Both the position numbers and the translations under genes were made by a program. From CBDCYN01 sp965224205 (GTDB taxonomy: Bacteria > Planctomycetota > Phycisphaerae > Phycisphaerales > Phycisphaeraceae), in the NCBI GenBank assembly GCA_965224205.1, contig CBDCYN010000028.1:1-28032 (forward strand): 28,032 bases of DNA, written 5' to 3'. Below, one piece after another: positions 1-7,590 of the stretch. The notes beneath the pieces are model-generated. The model saw only the letters and a program-made list of their open reading frames with translations, did no database searches and was not told the origin of the DNA. Within the stretch, counting starts at the first letter, position 1; the number at the start of each line of letters is the position of its first letter.

Positions 1-468
1 ATTGCCACGCCAACAGTTTCAGCTTACCGAGCGGCATCATGGTTTTTGCTCACAGCAACACCGGAACGTCTCGCAATTGAGGGGCTTACGGATGCGATTG
101 ATGACATTCAGGTGGTCCGTGAGTCTAACAATCCGGATTTGACGCTCCTGGGTGTGGTTCTTTCTTGCGTCAATAGACGCACGCGGCTAGCTACCGAGCT
201 TTTGGGTTGGGTTGAAGAAAAGTTCTCGGCAGCTGGAAAGTTTGGCGACTTCAAAACCAGAATAAGCAGGGCGGTTGCGGTGCCGCACGCTCAAAAAGAC
301 GGTAAGACTATTTTTCAAACAGAACCGGCCCATAAGGTGGCAGAAGAATACCGTCAACTCGCACGCGAGGTCATGGCACGAGTGGCGGTTCCGGTGATTT
401 CACCGGCCAACAACGCGAAAGACCAGGGGGATGAACTCGCAGTGGCGGAGGCGGTAAACCATGGCTAA
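1..468 (+). CDS. parA: ParA-type partition ATPase, C-terminal part (cut by window start)
   Basis: In-frame C-terminal 155 residues of the ParA protein whose full copy lies at 17637-18542. Position 1 is the first base of a codon, so this is a window-edge truncation, not a broken gene. The ParA-typical stretch LTATPERLAIEGL lies near the start of the fragment; the nucleotide-binding motifs are outside the window on this side. Its stop overlaps the next gene by 8 nt (ATGGCTAA), implying translational coupling. Confidence 0.9.
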   Translation: MATPTVSAYRAASWFLLTATPERLAIEGLTDAIDDIQVVRESNNPDLTLLGVVLSCVNRRTRLATELLGWVEEKFSAAGKFGDFKTRISRAVAVPHAQKDGKTIFQTEPAHKVAEEYRQLAREVMARVAVPVISPANNAKDQGDELAVAEAVNHG

Positions 469-946
469 AAGACGGGAGAGGCAAACAGAGAACCCGCTTA
501 AAAGCGATGTGATAGCCAGCATTAGTGGGTCGGTGAGAACACCCCAATCTGTGTCAACGGATAAACAGGATGGTAACACGTTAACAAGGGTCCCCAAGCC
601 AAAGAAATGGCCTCAGGGCAACGCAAAACCAATCAAAACCAAATTCTCCCCGCTTGAAGCCGAGGCAAATGATGAGTTTACTTCGTCCTTAAGGTTGATG
701 ATGGGTTCTAAGGTAACCGAGAGCCACATCACGCGGGCCTTGTGGTCATTGGCACGGATGGCGGGCGAGGAACTAGACGCTATTGCTGATAAAGCTCCAA
801 AGATGAGGCGGCCATCGCACGGCGATAAGATCGGCACGGCGGATTATGAAGACGCGATCGCCAAATTTCTTTTGAAGGCATTGAAGCGGACGAAGATAGA
901 GCCATACACAACGTTGGGGGCACAATATTGTGGGCACAACGATTAG
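461..946 (+). CDS. Small ribbon-helix-helix-like ParB/centromere-binding partner (left copy)
   Basis: A 161-residue protein that starts 8 nt inside the end of parA. It has a basic, probably disordered N-terminus (residues 1-58, rich in K, R, S and P). Residues about 59-100 follow a ribbon-helix-helix pattern: short strand KTKFS, helix, turn GSKVTES, second helix. A charged C-terminal helix follows. Position and architecture match the small DNA-binding partners of ParA (ParG or omega type), which bind repeats near the par promoter and stimulate the ATPase. Residues 151-161 are encoded by two copies of the plasmid's 14-bp repeat (913-940). I do not recognise a named family, and the RHH call is by eye, so other small DNA-binding folds are possible. 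The partition role rests mainly on context. Confidence 0.7.
   Translation: MAKRRERQTENPLKSDVIASISGSVRTPQSVSTDKQDGNTLTRVPKPKKWPQGNAKPIKTKFSPLEAEANDEFTSSLRLMMGSKVTESHITRALWSLARMAGEELDAIADKAPKMRRPSHGDKIGTADYEDAIAKFLLKALKRTKIEPYTTLGAQYCGHND
913..940. repeat. Two 14-bp palindromic repeats at the 3' end of the parB-like gene (left copy)
   Basis: GTTGGGGGCACAAT (913-926) and ATTGTGGGCACAAC (927-940) are the same 14-bp unit found upstream of parA at 17345-17596. They lie inside the coding sequence and encode its last residues. See the copy at 18987-19014. Confidence 0.85.
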
Positions 947-1135
947 CTTTCATGGTCTAAAAAAAACTGCATCGACGGAGAAAAACAACACGACGCCTGA
1001 ACCATCGTGTGCGGTTGCACTCGTCCCTGGGGTGCAAGAGCCCCTTAGCCTACGATCAGCAGATCGCCTGATCAACGAAACCGACTGCCCACTTTTCCTG
1101 GGGAAGGTCAACCAAACTTTTTCGAGATAGAAAGA
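947..1135. other. Intergenic region between par and toxin-antitoxin genes
   Basis: About 190 nt without a convincing gene. A run of eight A (959-966; seven in the right copy) and short GATCAG...CTGATC and GGGG...CCCC inverted repeats are visible. They could form weak hairpins, but none has the T-tract of an intrinsic terminator. Confidence 0.6.
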
Positions 1136-1163
1136 TTGACCTAATATAGAGAACAGATATAAA
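1136..1163 (+). promoter_or_regulatory. Sigma70-type promoter of the toxin-antitoxin operon (left copy)
   Basis: The -35 TTGACC (1136-1141) and -10 TATAAA (1158-1163) are separated by 16 nt, each with one mismatch to consensus. The predicted start, near 1170, falls inside the operator palindrome at 1163-1181. Confidence 0.8.
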
Positions 1164-1181
1164 CTAGTTTATTAAACTAGT
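1163..1181. promoter_or_regulatory. Operator palindrome of the toxin-antitoxin operon (left copy)
   Basis: Perfect inverted repeat ACTAGTTTA-T-TAAACTAGT: 9-bp arms around one base. It starts at the last base of the -10 box and covers the expected transcription start, so binding there would block RNA polymerase. Phd/YefM antitoxins typically bind such palindromes alone or with the toxin, giving autoregulation. Confidence 0.8.
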
Positions 1182-1205
1182 CGATATGTGATTGGAGGAC
1201 CAGTC

Positions 1206-1466
1206 ATGAAGCAGACGGAAAACAGAATTGGAGCGTTTGAGGCCAAGACGCACTTTTCGCAAGTGCTTAACCGGGTCGAACGCGGTGAAACCATAGACAT
1301 TACCCGGCGGGGTCATACCGTGGCTAGGATTGTGCCTGTCGAGCAGAGCGACCGGGAACAAGCTAAGTCAGCTTTGAAGCGGATGAAGGACCGGCGCAAA
1401 CATCTCAAGACAGCTCCCATTGCCGATCTTCTTGAGACGATCCACGAAGGCCATCGGTACCCGTGA
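1206..1466 (+). CDS. Phd/YefM-family antitoxin (left copy)
   Basis: An 86-residue antitoxin, read from the ATG at 1206, which has GGAGG at 1194-1198 at 7-nt spacing. An in-frame GTG at 1188 is less likely because the ribosome site lies inside that extension. The N-terminal half (RIGAFEAKTHFSQVLNRVERGETIDITRRG) shows the Phd/YefM pattern: a short strand, a helix starting EAKTHFSQ, then GE.I.ITRRG, followed by VARIVPV. This domain binds DNA; the charged C-terminal tail (residues 50-86) would wrap and inhibit the PIN toxin. The gene overlaps the toxin by 4 nt (GTGA), so the two are probably translationally coupled. On this plasmid the pair would stabilise inheritance. Confidence 0.9.
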   Translation: MKQTENRIGAFEAKTHFSQVLNRVERGETIDITRRGHTVARIVPVEQSDREQAKSALKRMKDRRKHLKTAPIADLLETIHEGHRYP

Positions 1467-1861
1467 AGATCGTCATTGATAATTCCGTGATCTTGGCTTG
1501 GTGCATGGCTGACGAGAATGACGTCAGAGCCGAGGCAGCTATGCAGGTGCTAGCCGAGCAGGGGGGTGTTGTTCCGGGCCTCTGGTGGTATGAATTCCGA
1601 AACGCCCTGGTGTCCAATGAGCGTCGTGGCCGACTGACACCAGCCGATATTCATGCCACGTTGACGGATGTACGGGCCTTGGCCTTGGAGATCGATCACA
1701 ACCACGATGAGGGCGTGATGTTGGAACTGGCCCGACGTTATGAACTGTCGATCTATGACACCGCTTATCTCGAAGTGGCTCAACGTCGAGGGTTGAAGCT
1801 GGCGACTCTCGACGAAAAACTAAACCGTGCCGCCGAAGACGCCAAAATCTCTTCTTCATAA
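1463..1861 (+). CDS. vapC: VapC-like PIN-domain toxin ribonuclease (left copy)
   Basis: A 132-residue PIN-domain protein, the usual VapC length, starting at a GTG inside the antitoxin stop (GTGA). The four acidic metal-binding positions are recognisable: D6 in IVIDNS, E44 in WWYEFRNAL, D99 in SIYDTAYLE and D117 in LATLDEKL. VapC toxins are Mg-dependent endoribonucleases that cut tRNA or rRNA when not bound by antitoxin; the target here cannot be inferred. Partnering a PIN toxin with a Phd/YefM rather than a VapB antitoxin is a common combination. The gene converges on pseI with a 64-nt gap and no clear terminator. Confidence 0.9.
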   Translation: MKIVIDNSVILAWCMADENDVRAEAAMQVLAEQGGVVPGLWWYEFRNALVSNERRGRLTPADIHATLTDVRALALEIDHNHDEGVMLELARRYELSIYDTAYLEVAQRRGLKLATLDEKLNRAAEDAKISSS

Positions 1862-1925
1862 CAAGCTTTCCCGGCCCGCCATCCTAACCTTTCAACTGGG
1901 GACATTTTCGGGGAGCAGGACAAAC

Positions 1926-2984
1926 TCACTCGCCCGCCAGTTGGTCCCAGCTCAACGGCGTGCCACGGGGGATATCTTCAGTCACGCTTCGACCCAACAC
2001 GTCGTTTAAGTACCGGGTGTGCAGCCCGTAGCCGGGTCGGATCGAGCGGATGTTGTCTTCGGTCAGCACGTCCCCAGCCCGGAGGTCTTGGACGATAAAC
2101 AGCGACCGCCGGAACACACGGCTAGCTTGCTCTCGATCGGTGATGCCGTACCGCACCGCGCCTAAAGCGTCCTGGGCGGTCCGTATTGCGTCGACCATCG
2201 CCCGCCACTCGTCGGGCTCAACCGAGAACGAAGAATCGGGCCCGGTCTGGGAACGATCGAGCGTGAAGTGCTTTTCGATGATGCACGCCCCCACGCTCAC
2301 CGCCGCCACCGGCACCGCCACGCCCATCGTGTGGTCCGAAAGACCCACCGGAACGCCGAACATCGCCGACAGGTGCGGGATCGTCCGCAGGTTGGCTTCA
2401 TCAGCGGGGGCGGGGTAAGAGCTGGTGCATTGGAGCAACGCCAACTCCCGACAACCAGCCTCACGGGCGGTCGTGACCGCTTCTTCGATCTCCGCCAGGT
2501 TGGCCATGCCCGTGGACATGATCACCGGCTTACCGGTCTCGGCCACCCGTCGGATCAGCGGCAGGTCGACCAGCTCGAACGACGCGATTTTATAAGCCCC
2601 CACCCCCATCTCTTCGAGGAAATCGACCGCGGTAGAGTCGAACGGGCTAGAAAAGCAGTGCAGGCCCAGATCGTCAGCCACCTTCTTGAGCTTCGGCTGC
2701 CATTCCCAGGGCGTGTACGCTTCGCCGTATAGCTCGTACAGGTTCTTCCCCTCCCAAATCGTGCCTTTGCCGATGCGGAAGCACTCTTGGTCACAGTCGA
2801 TCGTGATCGTGTCGGGGGTATAGGTCTGGAGCTTGATCGCGTCGGCCCCGGCCTGCTTGGCGGCGTGGACGATCTTCACGGCCTGGTCGTAGTCCTGATT
2901 ATGGTTGGCCGACATCTCCGCGATGATGTATGCGGGCTGACCGGCCCCGATGGCTCTATCTTGGATCGTGATCATGGCCGGCAT
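1926..2984 (-). CDS. pseI: Pseudaminic acid synthase PseI (left copy)
   Basis: A 352-residue NeuB/PseI family synthase, the usual length. It condenses phosphoenolpyruvate with the free 2,4-diamino-trideoxy-altrose derivative to make the nine-carbon pseudaminic acid. The TIM-barrel part carries IIAEMSANHNQ near the N-terminus and IKLQTYTPDTIT, which are PseI-like rather than NeuB-like, and KHFTLDRSQTGPD near residue 235. The C-terminal 60 residues form the antifreeze-like SAF domain (RRSLFIVQDLRAGDVL...). It is the last gene of the minus-strand pse operon, 35 nt after the formyltransferase. No strong ribosome site is visible before either ATG (2984 or, nine bases in, 2975). Legionaminic acid synthase (LegI) is the main alternative, but the neighbours fit Pse. 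Confidence 0.93.
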   Translation of the reverse strand: MPAMITIQDRAIGAGQPAYIIAEMSANHNQDYDQAVKIVHAAKQAGADAIKLQTYTPDTITIDCDQECFRIGKGTIWEGKNLYELYGEAYTPWEWQPKLKKVADDLGLHCFSSPFDSTAVDFLEEMGVGAYKIASFELVDLPLIRRVAETGKPVIMSTGMANLAEIEEAVTTAREAGCRELALLQCTSSYPAPADEANLRTIPHLSAMFGVPVGLSDHTMGVAVPVAAVSVGACIIEKHFTLDRSQTGPDSSFSVEPDEWRAMVDAIRTAQDALGAVRYGITDREQASRVFRRSLFIVQDLRAGDVLTEDNIRSIRPGYGLHTRYLNDVLGRSVTEDIPRGTPLSWDQLAGE

Positions 2985-3019
2985 GAACTTCGTAGCGCCC
3001 TATGAGAGGTGATCGTGAT

Positions 3020-3781
3020 TCAATGTGTGTCGGTTTCGGGGGTCAGTTCCAGACGGAGGTAAACCCGTTGGTTGTCCGCTTCAAAGTAAGCCCCATGGTA
3101 CGGCGGGAACGTGCGGGCCCGCAAGAGATTGATCAGCTCACGCGCGGTGGTGGGGCGGTCGAGTTCGATGCGGTCGATCGATTCGATATCGCGTACCCGG
3201 TGGGTGGTGCCGCCTTGGGGCTGGGCGGTGCGGGGTGCTTGGCCATCACGCACCGAGGGCCAGGCTTCACAAAACAAGTCAAACGCGGCTGATTCGAGCT
3301 TATGGTACAAGCTCTGACCGGTATCGTAGGGCAACACGTCGACCTGCTTGCGGGCGATGATGTCGCCGGTGTCGACCCCTTCATCGATGTAATGCAGGGT
3401 CGCCCCCGCGGGCGTGCCGTCGATGATGCTCCACACATTGGGGTAAGCCCCACGGTTATAAGGCAGGTACGACGGGTGGAGGTTGATCACCCCCTGAGGG
3501 AAAACCCGGATCAGCGGGTCGTGGAGGATATACCCGAACATAACCGAGACCGCGATGTCCGGCTTCAATGCTTCGATAGCTTGGATGGTCTGTGCATCGC
3601 GTAGCTGCGGCCCTTCGAAGATCACCGAGTCCACCACCCCGGCGCAAGCGATGATCTCATCGCCGTAGCGTCGCTTTTCCGCGGGGTGGACCACCAAACC
3701 GACGACCGACTCCCCCAGCTGCTTGAGGTGCTCCAAGACCTGCAAGCCCAGCTTGTTGTTCGTTAGGTACACGATACGCAT
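3020..3781 (-). CDS. Sugar N-formyltransferase in the pse operon (left copy)
   Basis: A 253-residue member of the formyltransferase fold family (methionyl-tRNA formyltransferase, ArnA N-domain, sugar N-formyltransferases), which transfers a formyl group from N10-formyltetrahydrofolate to an amine. The conserved triad is present: N100 and H102 in VINLHPSYLP and D137 in EGVDTGDI. The protein is shorter than Met-tRNA formyltransferase (about 310) and lies within a nonulosonic acid operon, so a sugar substrate is expected. The likely substrate, by inference, is the C4 amine left by PseC, the position PseH normally acetylates; no PseH is on the replicon. Formylation of another amino sugar of the glycan is the alternative. 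A 31-bp hairpin lies between it and pseG upstream. Confidence 0.85.
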   Translation of the reverse strand: MRIVYLTNNKLGLQVLEHLKQLGESVVGLVVHPAEKRRYGDEIIACAGVVDSVIFEGPQLRDAQTIQAIEALKPDIAVSVMFGYILHDPLIRVFPQGVINLHPSYLPYNRGAYPNVWSIIDGTPAGATLHYIDEGVDTGDIIARKQVDVLPYDTGQSLYHKLESAAFDLFCEAWPSVRDGQAPRTAQPQGGTTHRVRDIESIDRIELDRPTTARELINLLRARTFPPYHGAYFEADNQRVYLRLELTPETDTH

Positions 3782-3834
3782 CTCACGGGGCTCCTAGTGT
3801 TCCGTCACGGTTAAATTTTCAACTAGGTATCACA

Positions 3835-3918
3835 GCGAGCCGCGACCGTGAGGGAGCGGGCTCTTATTCTTCACACCTGATCCGATGAAGAGCCCGCTCC
3901 CTCACGGTCGCGGCTCGC
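3835..3918. repeat. Perfect 31-bp inverted repeat between pseG and the formyltransferase gene (left copy)
   Basis: Arms 3835-3865 and 3888-3918 are perfectly complementary over 31 bp with a 22-nt loop (3866-3887). The arm reads GCGAGCCGCGACCGTGAGGG then AGCGGGCTCTT. Neither strand has a T-tract after the stem, so it is not an ordinary intrinsic terminator. It looks like a repetitive extragenic palindrome or a small mobile palindromic element; as RNA it would be a very stable stem inside the pse transcript. Confidence 0.95.
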
Positions 3919-3927
3919 CTCGTTGTC

Positions 3928-4974
3928 CTATGGTGGATTTAAGCACTGGATCTGCTCGACCACGCGTACCGCCCCGTAGCCATCGACCAGCCGCCGGGCC
4001 TTGGACGACATCTTTTCACGCCTCGCCTGGTCATCGATCAACCCGATCAGCTGCTGGGCTGTCGCAGACACGGATACAACCTGGGCCCATCCCAGGTTGA
4101 TCCCGCACCCAGCCCGGTCCATGCCCCCAGCGATCCGAAGTTGATTGTCCGCTAGGACCACGATCAGACACGGCAACCCTAGGTAGCATACTTCCCAGCA
4201 GGTGCTGCCCCCGGCGCAGACCGTGATATCCGCCCATTGCATCAGCTTGGGTATGTCGGTGGTGTTACGGATCAGCTGTACCACGGTCTTGCTGGCCCGG
4301 GCCGCTTCTTGAAGCGATTCCCAGTGAGGGTTGGCCGCCCCGACCACGAAAACCGCTTCAAGCTCCTGGATCCCCAGCGCGTCGATCGTGTGGATCACCT
4401 TCAGGGTCATATTCGGTGGGTCGGCCCCACCCAGGGTCACCAACAGGTTTCGCGCCCTAGTAGGGATCGTGCGTTGCCAGCCCTGGATGGAACGAAAATC
4501 ATTGCGGAGTAGCGCATAATCCGTCCCTAGCAGCAGTTTGGTATGAGGGGGGCGGTGGGTGTAATCACCCTCCTCGGCCCCGAGGTTCTGGTCGAGGATC
4601 AGGTCCGCGTGGTAGGCGCCGATATGGCCGTGGTCGTCGATGACCATCACACGTAGATCTGCGTCACGGATCGCTTGCTGGTAGGCGGCGTCAAAAACAT
4701 ATCCGTCAGCCACGACACAGGCCGATCTAAACCGCTGGGCGACCCCGATGGTCTGTGCGGCATCAGAGGTGGTGCCCGGCGACGCCTCCATCGCGTGGAC
4801 CTCACACCCGTCGCCAGTCAGTCGCGTCGATAAACCTGGATCGATCTGGTGAGTCACGAACACCACGCGACCCCCCTGTTCCCGCCAGGCCTGGGCTAAC
4901 GCCAGGCAGCGCATCACGTGCCCGGTGCCGATCTGGGCGCTGGCGTCGGCGCGGAGGATGAGCGTATCGGTCAC
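3928..4974 (-). CDS. pseG: PseG UDP-sugar hydrolase (left copy)
   Basis: A 348-residue GT-B fold protein. PseG removes UDP from the UDP-2,4-diamino-trideoxy-altrose derivative, releasing the free sugar used by PseI. The N-terminal signature RADASAQIGTGHVMRCLALA is typical and includes H19, the equivalent of the catalytic histidine (H17 in the Campylobacter enzyme). The C-terminal half has the nucleotide-binding-like stretch ITVCAGGSTCWEVCYLGLP. The start is GTG at 4974, five bases after the stop of the cytidylyltransferase gene. No acetyltransferase domain is fused to it, unlike some PseG-PseH fusions. Confidence 0.93.
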   Translation of the reverse strand: MTDTLILRADASAQIGTGHVMRCLALAQAWREQGGRVVFVTHQIDPGLSTRLTGDGCEVHAMEASPGTTSDAAQTIGVAQRFRSACVVADGYVFDAAYQQAIRDADLRVMVIDDHGHIGAYHADLILDQNLGAEEGDYTHRPPHTKLLLGTDYALLRNDFRSIQGWQRTIPTRARNLLVTLGGADPPNMTLKVIHTIDALGIQELEAVFVVGAANPHWESLQEAARASKTVVQLIRNTTDIPKLMQWADITVCAGGSTCWEVCYLGLPCLIVVLADNQLRIAGGMDRAGCGINLGWAQVVSVSATAQQLIGLIDDQARREKMSSKARRLVDGYGAVRVVEQIQCLNPP

Positions 4975-4979
4975 CTGGG

Positions 4980-5732
4980 TTACCCCTTGTGAAGGGCTTT
5001 CTGTTCGACGTGGGCGTTGATCGCAACCAGATGTGGGTGCTGGTGGAGCAGCTCTAGAACGTCGGTCCAGGTGAATCCGCCGTCGTGGCCCAGCCGGTCA
5101 TATATCTCACGCACCAGCTTCAGGTCCTCGGGGGTGTCGACGGTCCAGCGGTGGCGGCTATGGTCTTCCTGCCCGGTGACAAGGTGGACGCGGAACCGAT
5201 CGGGCGACAGGTAAAAGTATGGGGTCACGTGCGTGCGGTGGTGTGATTCGGTCGCCTCCCGCCACGCGGTCTCGAGGGCTGCCATCGTGAAGACCTCGGT
5301 ATCGAGCCCCCTTGGGTAGTGGCGCTGAACCGTGTTGCTGGCGTAGTCGGGTTTTGCCTCTAGAAACGCCCCGATCACCCGGTCCATGACCCCGGGGTCG
5401 AGCAGCGGGCAGTCCGAGGTCACCCGGACCACAGCCCCGGCGTTGGCTTGACACGCGGCGCGGTAGTACCGGTCTAGGACGTCGTCTTCGCTGCCGCGGG
5501 ATACCGGCACGTCGAGGTCGGCACACACTCGGACGATCGGGTCGTCGCGGTCGAGCGTGGTGGTCGCGACCATGACCGAGTGGGCGTAACGGGACCGTGC
5601 GGCCCGTTCGATCACCCGCGCCAGCATCGACCGACCGCCGATGTCTTCGAGCACTTTGCCCGGCAGGCGGGTGCTGCCCATCCGGGCTTGGATGACGGTC
5701 ACGATCTTCATCTTCGATTCGGTTGGTGTCAT
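4980..5732 (-). CDS. pseF: SpsF/PseF-type CMP-nonulosonic acid cytidylyltransferase (left copy)
   Basis: A 250-residue cytidylyltransferase that would activate pseudaminic acid with CTP to CMP-Pse. The nucleotide-binding signature VIQARMGSTRLPGKVLEDIG lies at the N-terminus, followed by RVTSDCPLLDP and TVDTPEDLKLVREIY. It is of the SpsF type often found in pse clusters rather than the classical NeuA type. I start it at the ATG of 5732, which overlaps the methyltransferase stop as ATGA (4-nt overlap). A second in-frame ATG at 5711 begins directly with MKIVTVIQ and is possible. The open frame extends to 5870, but that part is only the antisense of the methyltransferase. Confidence 0.87.
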   Translation of the reverse strand: MTPTESKMKIVTVIQARMGSTRLPGKVLEDIGGRSMLARVIERAARSRYAHSVMVATTTLDRDDPIVRVCADLDVPVSRGSEDDVLDRYYRAACQANAGAVVRVTSDCPLLDPGVMDRVIGAFLEAKPDYASNTVQRHYPRGLDTEVFTMAALETAWREATESHHRTHVTPYFYLSPDRFRVHLVTGQEDHSRHRWTVDTPEDLKLVREIYDRLGHDGGFTWTDVLELLHQHPHLVAINAHVEQKALHKG

Positions 5733-6388
5733 GCCGCAGTGGGGTCGGGCTTCTCGAGGAGGTACATGGAATCGACGCTGTCGCTGTCGGCGTATTTGAA
5801 GCGTTGTTCCTGGATCAGTTTCAACCCCGGAAGCGTGTCGAGATAAAAGCGGGCGAAGTCCCGCTTCCACAATAGGTCGCTGTTGCCACGGTAATCGATC
5901 TCGGTCGGCTCGTCGTTGAAGTACTCAAAGCCCCAGATCCATCGGCGGCTGACACGGTGGATCTCTTGGAGCACAGCCGGCAGGTCGTCGGGGCGGATGT
6001 GGATCAGCACCCCGCTGGTGTAGACCAGGTCGAAGTAGCCGTCCTTGAAGGGGATATCGAACGCTGATCCTTGGATCACGTCGAGGTTCTCAAACAGCTG
6101 CTTGGACCGCTCGACCGCGTAGCGTTGGATCTCGATCCCGCAGACCGACTCGAACCCCATCGATCGCAGACACGCTAGCTGCAAGCCGATGTTCGAGCCG
6201 ACCTCTAAAATCCGCATGGAGTGATCTATTTCGCCCAGGAACTTCTGGTTCATGTCGCTGCGGGATAGCCCGTACCGGTCGCGGTACAACGATTCAAGTT
6301 CTTCGAGAGATTGGGGGTTCCTGTCGGTGTACTTCTGACCGAAGTCGCTTTGCCACTTCTGGATCTGAGGGGTCGTGGTGCTCGTCAT
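5729..6388 (-). CDS. Pseudaminic acid biosynthesis-associated SAM methyltransferase (left copy)
   Basis: A 219-residue class I SAM-dependent methyltransferase. Motif I is ILEVGSNIGLQL (residues 60-71), with acidic E86 after the second strand and the post-motif region DLVYTSGVLIHI around 120-131. The sequence matches my knowledge of the small methylase family that accompanies pse clusters (TIGR03587 type). Its exact substrate is not established there. Here it probably methylates the nonulosonic acid or its precursor, or another sugar of the glycan. It lies between pseC (53 nt upstream) and the cytidylyltransferase (4-nt overlap), in the same operon. Confidence 0.85.
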   Translation of the reverse strand: MTSTTTPQIQKWQSDFGQKYTDRNPQSLEELESLYRDRYGLSRSDMNQKFLGEIDHSMRILEVGSNIGLQLACLRSMGFESVCGIEIQRYAVERSKQLFENLDVIQGSAFDIPFKDGYFDLVYTSGVLIHIRPDDLPAVLQEIHRVSRRWIWGFEYFNDEPTEIDYRGNSDLLWKRDFARFYLDTLPGLKLIQEQRFKYADSDSVDSMYLLEKPDPTAA

Positions 6389-6441
6389 GGTTGCGATACT
6401 CCTTTTGTCGTCGATATTGATCTAAGGGTGTGCCGATCCAG

Positions 6442-7590
6442 TCACAACATAGCCCCGATCTTACGGCTCAGCGTATCGATGATTGTTTGAAGTTGCTCGT
6501 CGGTGAGTCCGGGGTACATCGGTAGGCTCAGGATCTGCTCGTAGGCCGCTTCGCTTTCGGGGCACAGGCCGGGGGTGGTCTTGAACCGGTCTCGGTAGAA
6601 CGGGTGTAGGTGGACCGGCAGGTAGTGGACGTTGACCCCGATCCCGGCGTCACGCATATGTTCGAAGACTTCCTGACGGCCGGTGGGTCCGTTGGGGTCG
6701 AGGCGGATCACGTACAGGTGATAGGCGTGGGTGCGGTCGTCGTGGGTGGCTAGCGGGTGGAGGGTGTGCGAGCCCGCAAACGCTTCGTCGTACCGGCGGG
6801 CGATCTCTTGGCGGCGTTGGATCCAGCCCGGCAGCTTCTTGAGCTGGCTGCGGCCTAGGGCGCACTGGAAATCGGTGATGCGGTAGTTGTACCCCAGTTG
6901 GGTCATCTCGTAGTACCAGGTGCCGCGTTGGGCCCGCTGGCGGTGGTCGGTCTCGATGCCGTGGTTGCGGAACGACCGCATCCGCTGGGCTAGCGTCTCG
7001 TCGTCGGTGGTGATCATCCCCCCTTCACCGGTGGTGAAGTGCTTAACGGGGTGGAAGCTGAACGCGGATAGATCCGCTAGCGACCCGACCGGGCGGCCCT
7101 GGTACGTGGCCCCGACGGAGTGACAAGCGTCGGCGATGAGGGTGATATTGTGCTTGGTGGCGATCTGTCGTAGCGCGTCGTAGTCGCAGGGCTGCCCGGC
7201 GTAATCGACGGCAACGACAGCCCGGGTACGGGGTGTGATTTTTTGTTTGACCTGATCAGGGTCGATCAGCAGGGTATCGGGGTCGACGTCGCAGAACACG
7301 GGGGTGGCGCCCTGGTACACGACACAGTTGGCTGAGGCGGCGAACGTCATCGCGGGCACGATCACCTCGTCGCCTTCGCCGACGTCGATCGCGAACATGG
7401 CCGCGTGCAGCGCCGCGGTCCCGCTGGAGACGGCTACGGCGTGGTCGGTCCCGACTTCGGCGGAGAAATCCCGCTCAAAACCCTCGACCTGAGGCCCGGT
7501 GGTCAGCCAATCGGACCCGAGCACCCCCACCACCGCCTCGATGTCTTGATGGTCAATGGCCTGGCGGCCGTAGGGGATGAAGCTACCCAA
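6442..7590 (-). CDS. pseC: PseC aminotransferase (left copy)
   Basis: A 382-residue PLP-dependent aminotransferase of the DegT/DnrJ/EryC1 family. PseC transfers an amino group from glutamate to C4 of the keto-sugar made by PseB, giving UDP-4-amino-4,6-dideoxy-AltNAc. K183 in FHPVKHFTTGEGG forms the PLP aldimine; D154 in LIADACHSVGA contacts the PLP ring nitrogen; SSGTAALHAA (55-64) is the phosphate-binding region. The N-terminus IPYGRQAID...SDWLTTGPQV is characteristic of PseC. The start is TTG at 7590, and the gene overlaps pseB by 8 nt (TTGGGTAG), so the two are probably translationally coupled. Confidence 0.95.
   Translation of the reverse strand: MGSFIPYGRQAIDHQDIEAVVGVLGSDWLTTGPQVEGFERDFSAEVGTDHAVAVSSGTAALHAAMFAIDVGEGDEVIVPAMTFAASANCVVYQGATPVFCDVDPDTLLIDPDQVKQKITPRTRAVVAVDYAGQPCDYDALRQIATKHNITLIADACHSVGATYQGRPVGSLADLSAFSFHPVKHFTTGEGGMITTDDETLAQRMRSFRNHGIETDHRQRAQRGTWYYEMTQLGYNYRITDFQCALGRSQLKKLPGWIQRRQEIARRYDEAFAGSHTLHPLATHDDRTHAYHLYVIRLDPNGPTGRQEVFEHMRDAGIGVNVHYLPVHLHPFYRDRFKTTPGLCPESEAAYEQILSLPMYPGLTDEQLQTIIDTLSRKIGAML

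Noticed and set aside
3835..3918. Intrinsic terminator splitting the pse operon
   Set aside because: No T-tract follows the stem on either strand, and essential pathway genes lie on both sides in the same direction.
5733..5870. N-terminal extension of the cytidylyltransferase (upstream start at 5870)
   Set aside because: The extra 46 residues lie antisense-free but inside the methyltransferase gene on the same strand, are arginine-rich and without motif character, and the enzyme signature begins right after the ATGA overlap.
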